Shown here in pieces: positions 54,050 to 64,000 of a stretch of 64,000 bases of DNA. Both the position numbers and the translations under genes were made by a program. How positions within the stretch are numbered: position 1 is the stretch's first letter; every line of letters begins with the position of its first letter. The notes under the pieces are model-generated. The model did not search any database. It worked only from the letters and a program-made list of their open reading frames with translations, and was not told the DNA's origin. This DNA comes from Bufo bufo (lineage: Eukaryota > Chordata > Amphibia > Anura > Bufonidae): positions 185,561,921 to 185,625,920 of the forward strand of contig NC_053393.1 of NCBI RefSeq assembly GCF_905171765.1, in the 5' to 3' direction.

Positions 54050-54620
54050 GAATGAACGTCTCCTCTGTCTGGGTGCCGGGGCCTAAATGTGTGACAGTGG
54101 CCTGTTCCAGTGGTGGGTGACGTGAAGCCTGATTCTCTGCTATGACATGAAGACTGATTCTCTGCTGACATGAAGCCTGAATCTCTGTTATGGGACCTCT
54201 CTCCTCTGCCTGGGTGCCTGGGCCTAAATATGTGACAGTGGCCTGTTCCAGTGGTGGGTGACGTGAAGCCCGATTCTCTGCTATGACATGAAGACTGATT
54301 CTCTGCTGACATGAAGCCTGAATCTCTGTTATGGGACCTCTCTCCTCTGCCTGGGTGCCTGGGCCTAAATATGTGACAGTGGCCTGTTCCAGTGGTGGGT
54401 GACGTGAAGCCTGATTCTCTGCTATGACATGAAGACTGATTCTCTGCTGACATGAAGCCTGAATCTCTGTTATGGGACCTCTCTCCTCTGCCTGGGCCTA
54501 AATATGTGACAGTGGCCTGTTCCAGTGGTGGGTGACGTGAAGCCAGATTCTCTGCTATGGCATAAAGACTGATTCTCTGCTGACGTGAAGCCAGATTCTC
54601 TGCTATGGGACCTCTCTCCA
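54050..54620. repeat. 141-bp tandem repeat, hAT-A 3' region
   Basis: GTGACAGTGGCCTGTTCCAG begins at 54091, 54232, 54373 and 54506 (periods 141, 141 and 133). Each unit contains smaller repeats of TGAAGCCTGATTCTCTGCTA. Confidence 0.95.
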
Positions 54621-54904
54621 ATTGATATTGGTTTATTTTTATATATTTTATTTTATTTTAATTCATTTCCCTATCCACATTTGTTTGCAGGGGATTTACC
54701 TACATGTTGCTGCCTTTTGCAGCCCTCTAGCTCTTTTCTGGGCTGTTTTACAGCCTTTTTAGTGCCGAAAAGTTCGGGTCCCCATTGACTTCAATGGGGT
54801 TCGGGTTCGGGTTCGGGACGAAGTTCGGGTCCGGATCCCGAACATTTCCGGGAAGTTCGGCCGAACTTCTCGAACCTGAACATCCAGGTGTTCGCTTAAC
54901 TCTA

Positions 54905-55070
54905 TTAGTGATAGTTCAGTATAGTATAATGTTATTTAGTTGGTTAGTGTCCAGTGTTGTTGTTTTCTATTATTGTAGTGTGTGTTGTCTTCTCATTGTT
55001 GGCCCTTTGTTTCTGTACATGTTATGGATACAGAATTAGATTGCTGTGTGCACATATTTAACCTCCTGGC
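54905..55070. other. No gene; AT-rich flank of hAT-A
   Basis: Short unassigned stretch after the hAT-A terminus. Confidence 0.4.
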
Positions 55071-55233
55071 GGGGGCTGGTGCAGGGGCGTAGCTAGAAAT
55101 GCATGGGCCCCATAGCAAAAAAAATGTATGGGCCCCCCCCATAACAGTGTCCCTGACAGTGACTGACCCCCAACAGGGGGTGGAGGCCGACAACTATTGT
55201 AAGACGGACCCCGCGTTCCTTATGTAAGTGTGC

Positions 55234-55940
55234 TTAAAGGGAACCTGTCACCAAAAAATCACTTATTAAGCTGTTAATAGTACCTTATAGTGCTGCATAG
55301 TAGTTTCCTAATGCACTTTTTCTTCATTTAGCCTCCTTGAGAAATCCATGTTTTTTTCAGCCGCTGCCCCGTGCTTCAAGTCAGGTTTGAAGTTAAGGGG
55401 GCAGCGGCCTAGGCGTCTCCAATCCTGCTCTCCCTGCCTCCCGCCGCCTTTTTTGACACGCCGGATCTCAGTGCCGGGACCGCGCTCCCAGCCCGCATGC
55501 GCAGTAAAGGGCTGCTGTATCCTGTAGCGCGATCCCGGCTCCGGCTCGTACACTCAGCCAGCTTCAGTTTCGCTACTGCGCATGCGCCCGCCAGCCTTAC
55601 ATACTAGCGCAGTTACAGAAGATGCTGGGCGCATGCGCAGTAGCGAAACTGAAGCCGGCTGAGTGTACGAGCCGGAGCCGGGATCGCGCTACAGGCTACA
55701 GCAGCCCTTTACTGCGCATGCGGGCTGGGAGCGCGGTCCCGGCACTGAGATCCGGCGTGTCAATAAAGGCGGCGGGGAGAGCAGGATTGGAGACGCCTAG
55801 GCCGCTGTCCCCTTGACTTCAAACCTGACTTGAAGCAGGGGACAGCGACTGAATAAAACATTGATTTCTCAAGGAGGCTAGATGCGGCTAAATGAAGAAA
55901 AAGTGCATTAGGAAACTACTATGCAGCACTATAAGGTACT
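55234..55940. repeat. Large T2-like palindrome
   Basis: Begins TTAAAGGGAACCTGTCACC. The arms pair around about 55598: CTACTGCGCATGCGCCCGCC-type words, CGGCTCCGGCTCGTACACTC with GAGTGTACGAGCCGGAGCCG. The right arm stops at GGTACT (55940), about 45 bp short of the expected TTAA end. Confidence 0.82.
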
Positions 55941-56105
55941 ACATACTAGTACATACTTTGCACAAGTTTATTATTTACAACTTAAAGGGTACCTGTCACC
56001 AAAAAAATCGCTTATTAAGCTGTTAATAGTATTTTTTGGTGACAGGTTCCCTTTAAGGGTTAAATAATAAACTTGTGCAAAGTATGTACTAGTATGTATA
56101 CTACT
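55941..56105. repeat. Inverted duplication around a 75-bp mini T2 end
   Basis: ACTTTGCACAAGTTTATTAT (about 55954) is inverted at ATAATAAACTTGTGCAAAGT (about 56065). Between them 55982-56056 is a hairpin with TTAA on both sides and both ends of T2 type (AGGGTACCTGTCACC, GGTGACAGGTTCCCT). Confidence 0.82.
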
Positions 56106-56692
56106 ATCTAATAATCCTTATCTATCACTTGACACTTCACTAACTTACTGGGGACAGTCAGGACTCCTCTCCACGCCAGACTTTTTCTTTTTACTGTGGC
56201 AGACTGCACAAAAGATCAGAATCCATTCACTTCTGTATTGATGACACATCCTGAAGATCAATGAGGCACACTGGGCGCGGGGGGGCGGGCAGGCAGGCTC
56301 CCGCTCTTCACATTCAAAATAGGCAGCCGGCGGCAGCGTAACGTGATTTCACTTCACTCCGTCACGCCGCACGTGCATGGCTGGCAGTGCAGGAGGCGGA
56401 GCACAGGGGTGTGATTAGGCTGTGCCCAGGCACACCTCGTGCGCACGCCTATGGGTACGCCCCTGTTCCGGCCCCCTCCACCACCTACCTCATCTTCTGC
56501 CCCGGGCCCGCCTGCTCCAGTCCTGAGTCCTGACTTGACACGGCTTCCCCCCAGCCAGGCCTGAGCCGCGGACCGCCCACGCCCCACCCACTACACTGGG
56601 CGGGCGGTCGGGCCTGGCTGCCAGTGCCTGTGTGTGTGTTAATAAAAAAAAATAAAAAATGAATGCGATCCGGACGGGCCCCCAGTGGCGTA

Positions 56693-56752
56693 GGGCCCCA
56701 TAGCCACTGCTATGGTTGCTATGGCGATCCCTACGCCACTTGGCTGGTGAAA
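56693..56752. repeat. Short palindrome AGTGGCGTAGGG...CCCTACGCCACT
   Basis: CAGTGGCGTAGGGCCCCATA pairs with TATGGCGATCCCTACGCCACT through CCATAGC words; a small foldback end type also seen at 55085 (GGGGCGTAGC). Confidence 0.6.
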
Positions 56753-56985
56753 TCCTCCTCCTCCTCTTCTTCCTCATCAGGAGCTTGGGAGGAATGCGGC
56801 TGCTGTGAGGGACCAGCCTCTTCGGCCTCCACCATTTCGCCCACATCAGGTGGGTGTGGCGAATCCGCATGCTGGGAGGGTCCAGCCTGCTCTCACTCCT
56901 CCTCCTCTTCTGTGGAGACCACCACAACCTCCATATCCTCTGTTGAAGGCCTGCGGCGGACAGAGGGAATAGGAACACCTGTAAT
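56745..56985 (-). pseudogene. Possible exon remnant, acidic coding fragment
   Basis: On the minus strand a T/A-rich stretch ending GTGTGATTACAG looks like a splice acceptor. It is followed by about 80 codons: VPIPSVRRRPSTEDMEVVVV, STEEEEE, a TGA, EQAGPSQHADSPHPPDVGEM, VEAEEAGPSQQPHSSQAPDE, EEEEEEDFTSQVA then TAG. Pro/Glu/Ser-rich composition like the linker of a transposon-encoded or host nuclear protein. No domain; origin unknown. The upstream part is cut by Tc1-A copy 2. Confidence 0.35.
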
Positions 56986-57029
56986 CACACAATGTTCAGA
57001 ATTTAGACAAACACATGTGGAATTATATA

Positions 57030-58566
57030 CACTGCTCAAAAAAAATAAAGGGAACACAAAAATAACACATCCTAGATCTGAATTAATTAAATATCCTTCT
57101 GAAATACTTTGTTCTTTACATAGTTGAATGTGCTGACAACAAAATCACACAAAAATTAAAAAATGGAAATCACATTTTTCAACCCATGGAGGTCTGGATT
57201 TGGAGTCACACTCAAAATTAAAGTGGAAAAACACACTACAGGCTGATCCAACTTTGATGTAATGTCCTTAAAACAAGTCAAAATGAGGCTCAGTAGTGTG
57301 TGTGGCCTCCACGTGCCTGTATGACCTCCCTACAATGCCTGTGCATGCTCCTGATGAGGTGGCCTACGGTCTCCTGAGGGATCTCCTCCCAGACCTGGAC
57401 TAAAGCATCTGCCAACTCCTGGACAGTCTGTGGTGCAACGTGACGTTGGTGGATAGAGCGAGACATGATGTCCCAGATTTCTCAATTGGATTCAGGTCTG
57501 GGGAACGGACGGGCCAGTCCATAGCATCAATGCCTTCGTCTTGCAGGAACTGCTGACCCACTCTAGCCACATGAGGTCTAGCATTGTCTTGCATTAGGAG
57601 GAACCCAGGGCCAACCACACCAGCATATGGTCTCACAAGGGGTCTGAGGATCTCATCTCGGTACCAAATGGCAGTCAGGCTACCTCTGGCGAGCACATGG
57701 AGGGCTGTGCGGCCCTCCAAAGAAATGCCACCCCACACCATTACTGACCCAATGCCAAACCGGTCATGCTGCAGGATGTTGCAGGCAGCAGAACGTTCTC
57801 CACGGCATCTCCAGACTCTGTCACGTCTGTCACGTGCTCAGTGTGAACCTGCTTTCATCTGTGAAGAGCACAGGGCGCCAGTGGCGAATTTGCCAATCTT
57901 GGTGTTCTCTGGCAAATGCCAAACGTCCTGCACGGTGTTGGGCTGTAAGCACAACCCCCGCTTGTGGATGTCGGGCCCTCATAATCACCCTCATGGAGTC
58001 TGTTTCTGACCATTTGAGCAGACACATGCACATTTGTGGCCTGCTGGAGGTCATTTTGCAGGGCTCTGGCAGTGCTCCTCCTGTTCCTCCTTGCACAAAG
58101 GCGGAGGTAGCGGTCCTGCTGCTGGGTTGTTGCCCTCCTACGGCCTTCCTCCACGTCTCCTGATGTACTGGCCTGTCTCCTGGTAGCACCTCCATGCTCT
58201 GGACACTACGCTGACAGACACAGCAAACCTTCTTGCCACAGCTCGCATTGATGTGCCATCCTGGAGTGTCCAGAGCATGGAGGTGAAAGCACCGCCAGCA
58301 TTCAAAAGTGACCAAAACATCAGCCAGGAAGCATAGGAACTGAGAAGTGGTCTGGGTCACCACCTGCAGAACCACTCCTTTATTGGGGGTGTCTTGCTAA
58401 TTGCCTATAATTTCCACCTGTTGTCTATCCCATTTGCACAACAGCATGTAAAATTGATTGTCACTCAGTGTTGCTTCCTAAGTGGACAGTTTGATTTCAC
58501 AGAAGTGTGATTGACTTGGAGTTACATTGTGTTGTTTAAGTGTTCCCTTTATTTTTTTGAGCAGTG
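57030..58566 (-). mobile_element. Tc1-B, Tc1/mariner element nested in Tc1-A
   Basis: 1537 bp with inverted ends CACTGCTCAAAAAAAATAAAG and CTTTATTTTTTTGAGCAGTG, TA on both sides (57028-57029, 58567-58568). Carries a full-length but broken transposase gene on the minus strand. Confidence 0.93.
57400..58320 (-). pseudogene. Tc1-B transposase pseudogene (DD34E)
   Basis: Reads on the minus strand: helix-turn-helix [35 protein letters not shown] (58320-58138), then after a stop or frame change [20 protein letters not shown] and [20 protein letters not shown] (58154-57985), then in another frame [20 protein letters not shown] and [13 protein letters not shown] (first Asp, about 57855), and finally MVWGGISLEGRTALHVLARG, LLMQDNARPHVARVGQQFL (second Asp, about 57590) and VRSPDLNPIE (Glu, 34 residues later). 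At least three frame disruptions. Catalytic residues all recognisable. Confidence 0.88.
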
Positions 58567-58853
58567 TACATAACAAACAAGTGTGAAACAACTGAAAATA
58601 TGTCATATTCTAGGTTCTTCAAAGTAGCCATCTTTTGCTTTGATTACTGCTTTGCACACTCTTGGCATTCTCTTGATGAGCTTCAAGAGGTAGTCCCCTG
58701 AAATCGTTTTCACTTCATAGGTGTGCCCTGTCAGGTTTAATAAGTGGGATTTCTTGCCTTATAAATGGGGTTGGGACCATCAGTGGCGTTGAGGAGAAGT
58801 CAGGTGGATACACAGCTGATAGTCCTACTGAATAGACTGTTAGAATTTGTATT

Positions 58854-59239
58854 ATGGCAAGAAAAAAGCAGCTAAGTAAAAAAAAACGAGGTGCCCTCAT
58901 TACTTTAAGAAATGAAGGTCAGTCAGTCAGCCGAAAAATTGGGAAAACTTTGAAAGTAAGGTCTATTTGACCATGAAGGAGAGTGATGGGGTGCTGCGCC
59001 AGATGACCTGGCCTCCACAGTCACCGGACCTGAACCCAATCGAGATGGTTTGGGGTGAGCTGGACCGCAGAGTGAAGGCAAAAGGGCCAACAAATGCTAA
59101 GCATCTCTGGGAACTCCTTCAAGACTGTTGGAAGACCATTTCAGGGGACTACCTCTTGAAGCTCATCAAGAGAATGCCAAGAGTGTGCAAAGCAGTAATC
59201 AAAGCAAAAGGTGGCTACTTTGAAGAACCTAGAATATGA
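58854..59239 (+). pseudogene. Tc1-A transposase remnant, copy 2
   Basis: ATG 58854 starts MARKKQLSKKKRGALITLRN, EGQSVSRKIGKTLKV, then the frame breaks at the same deletion junction (TTTGAAAGTAAGG) as in copy 1. The other frame gives LTMKESDGVLRQMTWPPQSP, DLNPIEMVWGELDRRVKAKG to EEPRI and stop 59239. Both central catalytic Asp blocks are missing. Confidence 0.88.
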
Positions 59240-59384
59240 CATATTTTCTGTTGTTTCACACTTGTTTGTTATGTATATAATTCCACATGTGTTAATTCAT
59301 AGTTTTGATGCCTTCATAGTCATGAAAATAAAGAAAACTCTTTGAATGAGAAGGTGTGTCCAAACTTTTGGTCTGTACTATATA

Positions 59385-59754
59385 TATTCCCTTACATATA
59401 TGCATGTATATTGGCCCTTTTGCATGGGCCGGTCCAGGTGGTATGGGTGTATACATGGAGATGTATGTATGCCCCCTTGTCAGCATACATCTCTATGTAT
59501 AATATATCCATAGGCAGGTGGGCTTATTACTGCCGATTTATGCCCCAGAATTATGTTGTGTATATGTACATGCAGGTAGATGTGCCCCAAACATCTATAT
59601 GGATGTATATACCTTATATGTGTCCCCTTATAGTTAGTATATATATCTCCTGTATGGCCGTGTATAAATTCCCTCTCATGTAAAGATATATATAGATGTG
59701 TGTAAGCAGTGCATACATCTATATATGTGTATCTGCCATGGCTCTCCCCCAGGT

Positions 59755-59791
<37 letters not shown>

Positions 59792-59895
59792 GCCTATAAC
59801 TGCCCATGTATGCCCCAGGTTTATAATGAGTATATATGTGTATATAGATGCGCCCCAAGTATCTATATACATATATATACTTAAATGCCCCCTAT
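59385..59895. repeat. ATATGT-rich degenerate repeat with (TA)n
   Basis: Loosely repeated words TGTATATGTACATG, GATGTGCCCC and CATCTATATA; pure (TA)n at about 59757-59791. A 203-codon minus-strand frame across it is a by-product of the repeats. Confidence 0.75.
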
Positions 59896-61200
59896 AGGGA
59901 CAGCGTTTTAGCCAGTTCCTGCAGTGGGGTGGATATGTCTCCAGGTGGCTGGTGACTTCAAAGGCTAAGGGATCAATAGATCTGAGGCCTTTTGTTGAGT
60001 TTATCAGCCTAGTTACTATGCTCTGCCCCACCTTATGTTTGTGACATGGCTGGGCGTGTGGTGCTGCTAGCCTCAGGGGGCCAACTGGCAATCCTGAGTG
60101 CAGGCATACGTCACAGTCACATTATGATGTCACATCCCTGAGGAGGGGGAAGGTGGGCTGTTTCTGAGGCTGATATATGAGCCCCATGCCAGGAACAAGG
60201 GGCTCTTGGAATCTGCACTACAATTAGAGACATATGGGAACAGCTCCCTGAAGGAAGAGAGGCCACATGCCCTTGGAGATGGCCGAGTAACCCTTTCCCT
60301 CCAGACCCCTAATACTCCTGCCCTGATTTACCCCTGTTCCACCGACCATCCCGGCTGCTGAACTCTTGCAGCATTAATCCCTGATGAGCTCCTGTACCCT
60401 GGCAGACCTCTGCAGAAGTCCTGGCCCTACTGCAGTCTGCTGCCCTGATAACCCTTTCCTGGGTTACCCCTTCCCCTGCAGCTCATTTACCCTTACCCCC
60501 TGAACCCTTCCCCTGCAGCTCATTTACCCTTACCCCCTGAACCCTTGGTAACGCTTACCTTCCCCTGCCCCGAGTCCCCCTATATTCCTAATATCCCCTG
60601 TGTTCCCCCAGGATTGTAGATATCCTACCCCTTCACGGCTGCCCTGCTTACCCCAGCAGCAGCAGCAGTGTCCGTAATAACCCCTTGTTATTCCCCGTAG
60701 GGATAGTATATTGACAGGATTGGGTGGGCTGCTGGTATAGTGTATGTATGTGTATTATTGTAATTGTAGTTAGATTCTGGGGAGGACTTGGGACTGTGTT
60801 AGCGTAGTTAGAACCGTATTAGTGTGTTGTTATAGTGTGTGTACTTATATTGCTGTGTGCTGCTATAAATATATATATCTATTCCCTTGATATAGATATA
60901 TATAGTTATAAGCAAATATTTTATACTGTGACGTATAGTGTGTTAATAAATACCTTTTATTTAAGCACAGTGTGTAGTCTTTTGTAGTATAAGGCACCGC
61001 AGCAATAGCCGCAGGTAGTTCAGTGGAGTGTATAGTTAACAGAGGTAGTTAGCTAGTTAACATAGCTAAATAGGTTAACCTAGCTAGGTTTATTTATATT
61101 ATGATTTAGGCATTAATAGACGGAGTCATCACTAGATGACTCGCGCCTATTTATGATTAATTATTGAGATTTGCATAAATATCAATAATTAATATCCCCT
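59896..61200. other. No gene seen; unassigned, possible LTR-like part
   Basis: Single-copy-looking sequence with C-rich 60300-60650 containing a direct repeat (CCCCTGCAGCTCATTTACCC at about 60471 and 60513) and a short (CAG)n at 60656-60671. AATAAATACC at about 60945 could be a polyadenylation signal. No domain in any frame. Confidence 0.4.
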
Positions 61201-64000
61201 TTAACAGTCACTTTATGTGGTAGTAACTTTAAAACGCTTTTACTTATCCAGGCCATTCTGAGATTGTTTTCTTGTCACATATTGTATTTTATGACAGTGG
61301 TAAAATTGAGTCAAAACATTAAAATTTTTATTTATAAAAAAAAATTACCTTTATTTTTTTAAATGTACAAATTTCTATTTCTCTACTTTTCTAATAGATA
61401 ACTATTCTTGGAGGTATTACTATTACTTTACATTCCCCATATTTCTGCTTCATGTTTGGATCATTTTGTGAATGCCATTTTATTTTTTTGTGGAAATTAG
61501 AAGGCTTAGATGTTTAGAAGCCAATCTTGAAATTTTTCAGAAAATTTTAAAAACCCGCCTTGTAAGGACCAGTTCAGGTCTGAAGTCACTTTGTGACACT
61601 TACATAATAGAAACCCCCCAAAAATGACCCAATTTTAGAAACTACACCCCTTCAAGGTATTCAAAACTGATTTTAAAAACTTTGGTAACCCTTTAGGTGT
61701 TCCACAAGAATTAATGGGAAATGGAGATAAAATTTCATAATATCACTTTTTTACCATTTTAATCATTTTTTTTCCCACTAACAAAGCAAGGGTTAACAGC
61801 CAAACAAAACTCAATATTTATTGCCCTGATTCTGTAGTTTATAGAAACACCCCATATGTGGTTGTAAACTGCTGTACGGCCACACGGCGGGTGCAGAAGG
61901 AAAAGTCGCTCCATATGGTTTTGAGGAGGGCAGATTTCACTGGGATAATTTTAAGCTGCCATGTTAAATTTGAAGCCCCCCCGATGCACCCGTAAAGTTG
62001 GAACTCCCAAAAAGTGACCACATTTTTGAAACTACGGGATAAGGTGGCAATTTTGTTGGTACTATTTTAGGGTACATATGATTTTTGGTTGCTCTATATT
62101 AGACTTTTTGTGAGGCAAGGTAACAAAAAAAAATCTTTTTTTTGCAACATTTTTATTTTTGGTTAATTACAATGTTAATCTGACAGGTTAGATCATGTGG
62201 TATTTTTATAGAGCAGGTTGTTATGGACGAGACAATACCAAATATGACTTTTTGGTTGTTTGTTTCAGTTTTACATAATAAAGCATCTTTGAAAAAAAAT
62301 GATTTTTTTGTGTATTTATATTTTAATTGCCATATTTATTTTTTATTTTTTGGGCAACTGTCTTATGTAGGGGCTCATTCTTTTTGGTATGAGATGGCGG
62401 TTTGATTGGTACTACTTTAGGGTGCATATGACTTTTTGATCATTTGGTATTACACTTTTAGTGATGTAAGGTGACAAAAAAAAGGCTTTTTTGACACTAT
62501 TTTTTTATGGTGTTCAACTGAGGGGTTAGGTCATGTGATATTTTTATACAGCATGTTATTACAGATGCAGAAATACCTAACATGTATATATTTTTTAATT
62601 TATTTTAGTTTTACATAATAACAGCATTTTTTTAACAAAAAAAAAAATTAAGGTTTTTGTGTCCATATTCTGAGAGCCATATTTTTTTTTTGTTTTTTTT
62701 TTAGGCGATTGTCTTAGGTAGGGGCTCCTTTTTTGCAGGATGAGGTGACAGTTAGATTGGTACTATTTAAGGGGTCATACGCTTTTTTGATCGCTTGCTG
62801 TTGCACTTTTAGGCTACTTTCACACCTGCGTTCAGGTGTCCCCTCGTGAGCTCCGTTTGAAGGGGCTCACGAGCGGCCCCGAACGCATCCGTCTGGCCCT
62901 AATGCATTCTCAGTGGAGGCGGATCCACTGAGAATGCATCCGCCTGCCAGCGCTCAGCCTCCGCTCTGCTCAGTGAGCGGACACCTGAACGCTGCTTGCA
63001 GCGTTCGGGTGTCCGCCTGGCCGTGTGGAGGCGAGCGGATCCGTCCAGACTTATAATGGAAGTCAATGGGGACGGATCCGCTTGAAGATGACACCATATG
63101 GCTCAATCTTCAAGCGGATCCGTTCCCCATTGACTTTCAATGTAAAGTCTGAACGGATCCACTCAGGCTACTTTCAGACTTAGAAAATTTTCTAAGTTAT
63201 AATGCAGACGGATCCGTTCTGAACGGATGCAAACGTCTGCATTATCGGAGCGGATCCGTCTGATGAAACATCAGACAGATCCGCTCCGAACGCTAGTGTG
63301 AAAGTAGCCTTAGTGATATAAGGTGACAACAAAATCGTTTATTTAGCACAGTTTTAATTTTTTTACTTTTTACGGGGTTAGGTCATGTGATATTTTTTTA
63401 GAGCCAGTCGATATAGACGCAGCGATAACCAATATGTCCAATTTTCCTTTTTCCCCTATCTTTTACAAAAAAAAATTAACTTTATTTTGGGAAAAGGACG
63501 CATTTTTTTTACTTGAATTTTTTTTTCATTTTTTCAAAATGTTTTCACTTAGTTTTTTTTCACACTCTTGGACTTCAACTTTTGGGGGTCTGATACCCTT
63601 TACAATACTTCTGTATTGTAATGCATTGGCTGTAAGTGTATTACTCAATGTAATTCACTTACAGCCTGCTTGCCTGTGAGATCCAGGGGGCTGGATCTCA
63701 CAGGCCCTCCCGGAAGGCAGCCACGATGCCTAAGGAAGGCATCGGGCTGCCTTCCCTGCCATTGGGTCCCTGTCACAGCAGCGCGGGGACCAGATGGACA
63801 CCCAACACATGTCTGAAGATCGCAGGTGCCTCGGTCAGCGCTGACCGCGGCCGTGCAGGGGTTAATGCGCCGGCATCAGTGATTTCACCAATGACGGCGC
63901 ATACAGCAGGGGTCCGGCTATCAGTGACTGCTGGACCCCTGCCGCTGATCCCCATGCAGTACATGTACGTCACTGGGCTTTAAGTCACGTCCAGATCTGA
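61201..64000. repeat. Long AT-rich noncoding repeat with internal periodicity
   Basis: GGTTAGGTCATGTGATATTT-type words recur at about 62186, 62523 and 63376, each followed by a TAT..ACG/AGACG..ATACC block and a TTTTACATAATA or TTTTACAAAA stretch; TTGGTACTA..TTAGGGTGCATA recurs at about 62055, 62405 and 62757. Ends in a GC-rich segment (63660-64000) with CTGGATCTCACAGG hairpins. It runs off the window. No coding signal; family not assigned. Confidence 0.6.
62812..63309. repeat. Harbinger-like MITE
   Basis: Ends GGCTACTTTCACACCTGCG and CGCTAGTGTGAAAGTAGCC with TTA on both sides (62809-62811, 63310-63312). Removing it restores CACTTTTAGTGAT..AAGGTGAC as found at about 62452. Internally self-complementary, with repeated CGGATCCGT words. 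Confidence 0.85.

Larger units (their letters stand above)
49408..54904 (+). mobile_element. hAT-A, full-length near-intact hAT transposon
   Basis: 5497 bp. Left end TAGGGATGAGCGAACCCGAA, right end GGTGTTCGCTTAACTCTA (imperfect inverted repeat). Flanks TTCGTGAC (49400-49407) and TTAGTGAT (54905-54912) match at six of eight positions, plausible as an 8-bp hAT target repeat. It carries one long transposase gene with two lesions and a 141-bp tandem array in the 3' region. Confidence 0.88.
55075..56480. repeat. GC-rich 'GGGGCGTAGCTAG' repeat hosting T2-like elements
   Basis: Begins GCAGGGGCGTAGCTAGAAAT and ends near TGGGTACGCCCCTG, an inverted match. A T2-like palindrome and its rearranged end (55234-56105) are inserted. 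Family not assigned. Confidence 0.5.
57010..59380 (+). mobile_element. Tc1-A copy 2, hosting Tc1-B
   Basis: Same family and same internal deletion as the copy at 37699, opposite orientation. The left end is truncated: only AACACATGTGGAATTATATA remains before Tc1-B. The right end is GTCCAAACTTTTGGTCTGTAC followed by TATATA. Without Tc1-B the sequence ATTATATACATAACAAACAA is restored. Confidence 0.88.

Noticed and set aside
55308..55816. Frames in the T2 palindrome (81 and 64 codons)
   Set aside because: Mirror-image frames from the palindrome arms, GC-rich low complexity.
59480..60091. 203-codon minus-strand frame
   Set aside because: Runs through ATATGT-rich microsatellite sequence; Ile/Tyr/His repeats only, no domain.

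Overview
This window looks like an intergenic transposon graveyard from a large vertebrate genome, most probably an anuran amphibian. That assignment is inference. It rests on foldback MITEs with TTAAAGGRR-type ends and TTAA targets (the T2/Kolobok type known from Xenopus), a DIRS/Ngaro-type tyrosine-recombinase retrotransposon, CR1/L2-clade LINE pieces, and many Tc1 and BED-finger hAT elements in one stretch. I found no convincing host gene, tRNA or rRNA gene, or CRISPR array. The coding sequence I can identify is transposon-derived, apart from one unassigned exon-like acidic fragment on the minus strand near 56.8 kb, and nearly all of it is broken.

Layout. 1-5.4 kb: an almost intact DIRS/Ngaro-type element with Gag, RT-RNase H, tyrosine recombinase and an SGNH-hydrolase ORF. 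5.4-8.7 kb: AT-rich sequence with one TTAA MITE and a microsatellite. 8.75-10.05 kb: CR1/L2 reverse-transcriptase pseudogene. 10.99-15.65 kb: decayed hAT element (hAT-1). 15.6-22.5 kb: hammerhead-like motifs, a large palindrome, a minus-strand CR1/L2 tail, and a solo LTR split by a Penelope-like insertion that carries a canonical-looking hammerhead core. 22.7-24.3 kb: two T2-type foldbacks. 24.36-26.5 kb: a 'TATAAGACGCAC' repeat with a 36-bp minisatellite, interrupted by an LTR-like insertion, then a palindrome. 27.5-30.3 kb: minus-strand hAT remnants. 30.27-34.04 kb: a Tc1 gene split by a 1.9-kb palindromic Harbinger-like element, followed by another foldback.

34.5-39 kb holds MITEs and two more 'TATAAGACGCAC' repeats, one with a deletion-derivative Tc1 inside. 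39.1-42 kb is a decayed hAT gene (hAT-D) cut by a DD36E Tc1, then a Tc1 end. 42.4-54.9 kb is a hAT cluster: a truncated hAT-A copy, hAT-2 with an antisense U2-snRNA-like segment, then the youngest-looking element, a full-length hAT-A with one stop codon and one frameshift. 55-57 kb holds T2 palindromes in a GC-rich repeat. 57.0-59.4 kb is one Tc1 inserted inside another. 59.4-64 kb is microsatellite-rich and AT-rich noncoding repeat with a Harbinger-like MITE.

The genes do not form a pathway. What links them is insertion order. Several junctions allow the empty site to be rebuilt, giving relative ages: Tc1-C is younger than hAT-D, the Harbinger foldback is younger than Tc1-D, Tc1-B is younger than the copy of Tc1-A it sits in, and the Penelope-like insert is younger than the solo LTR.
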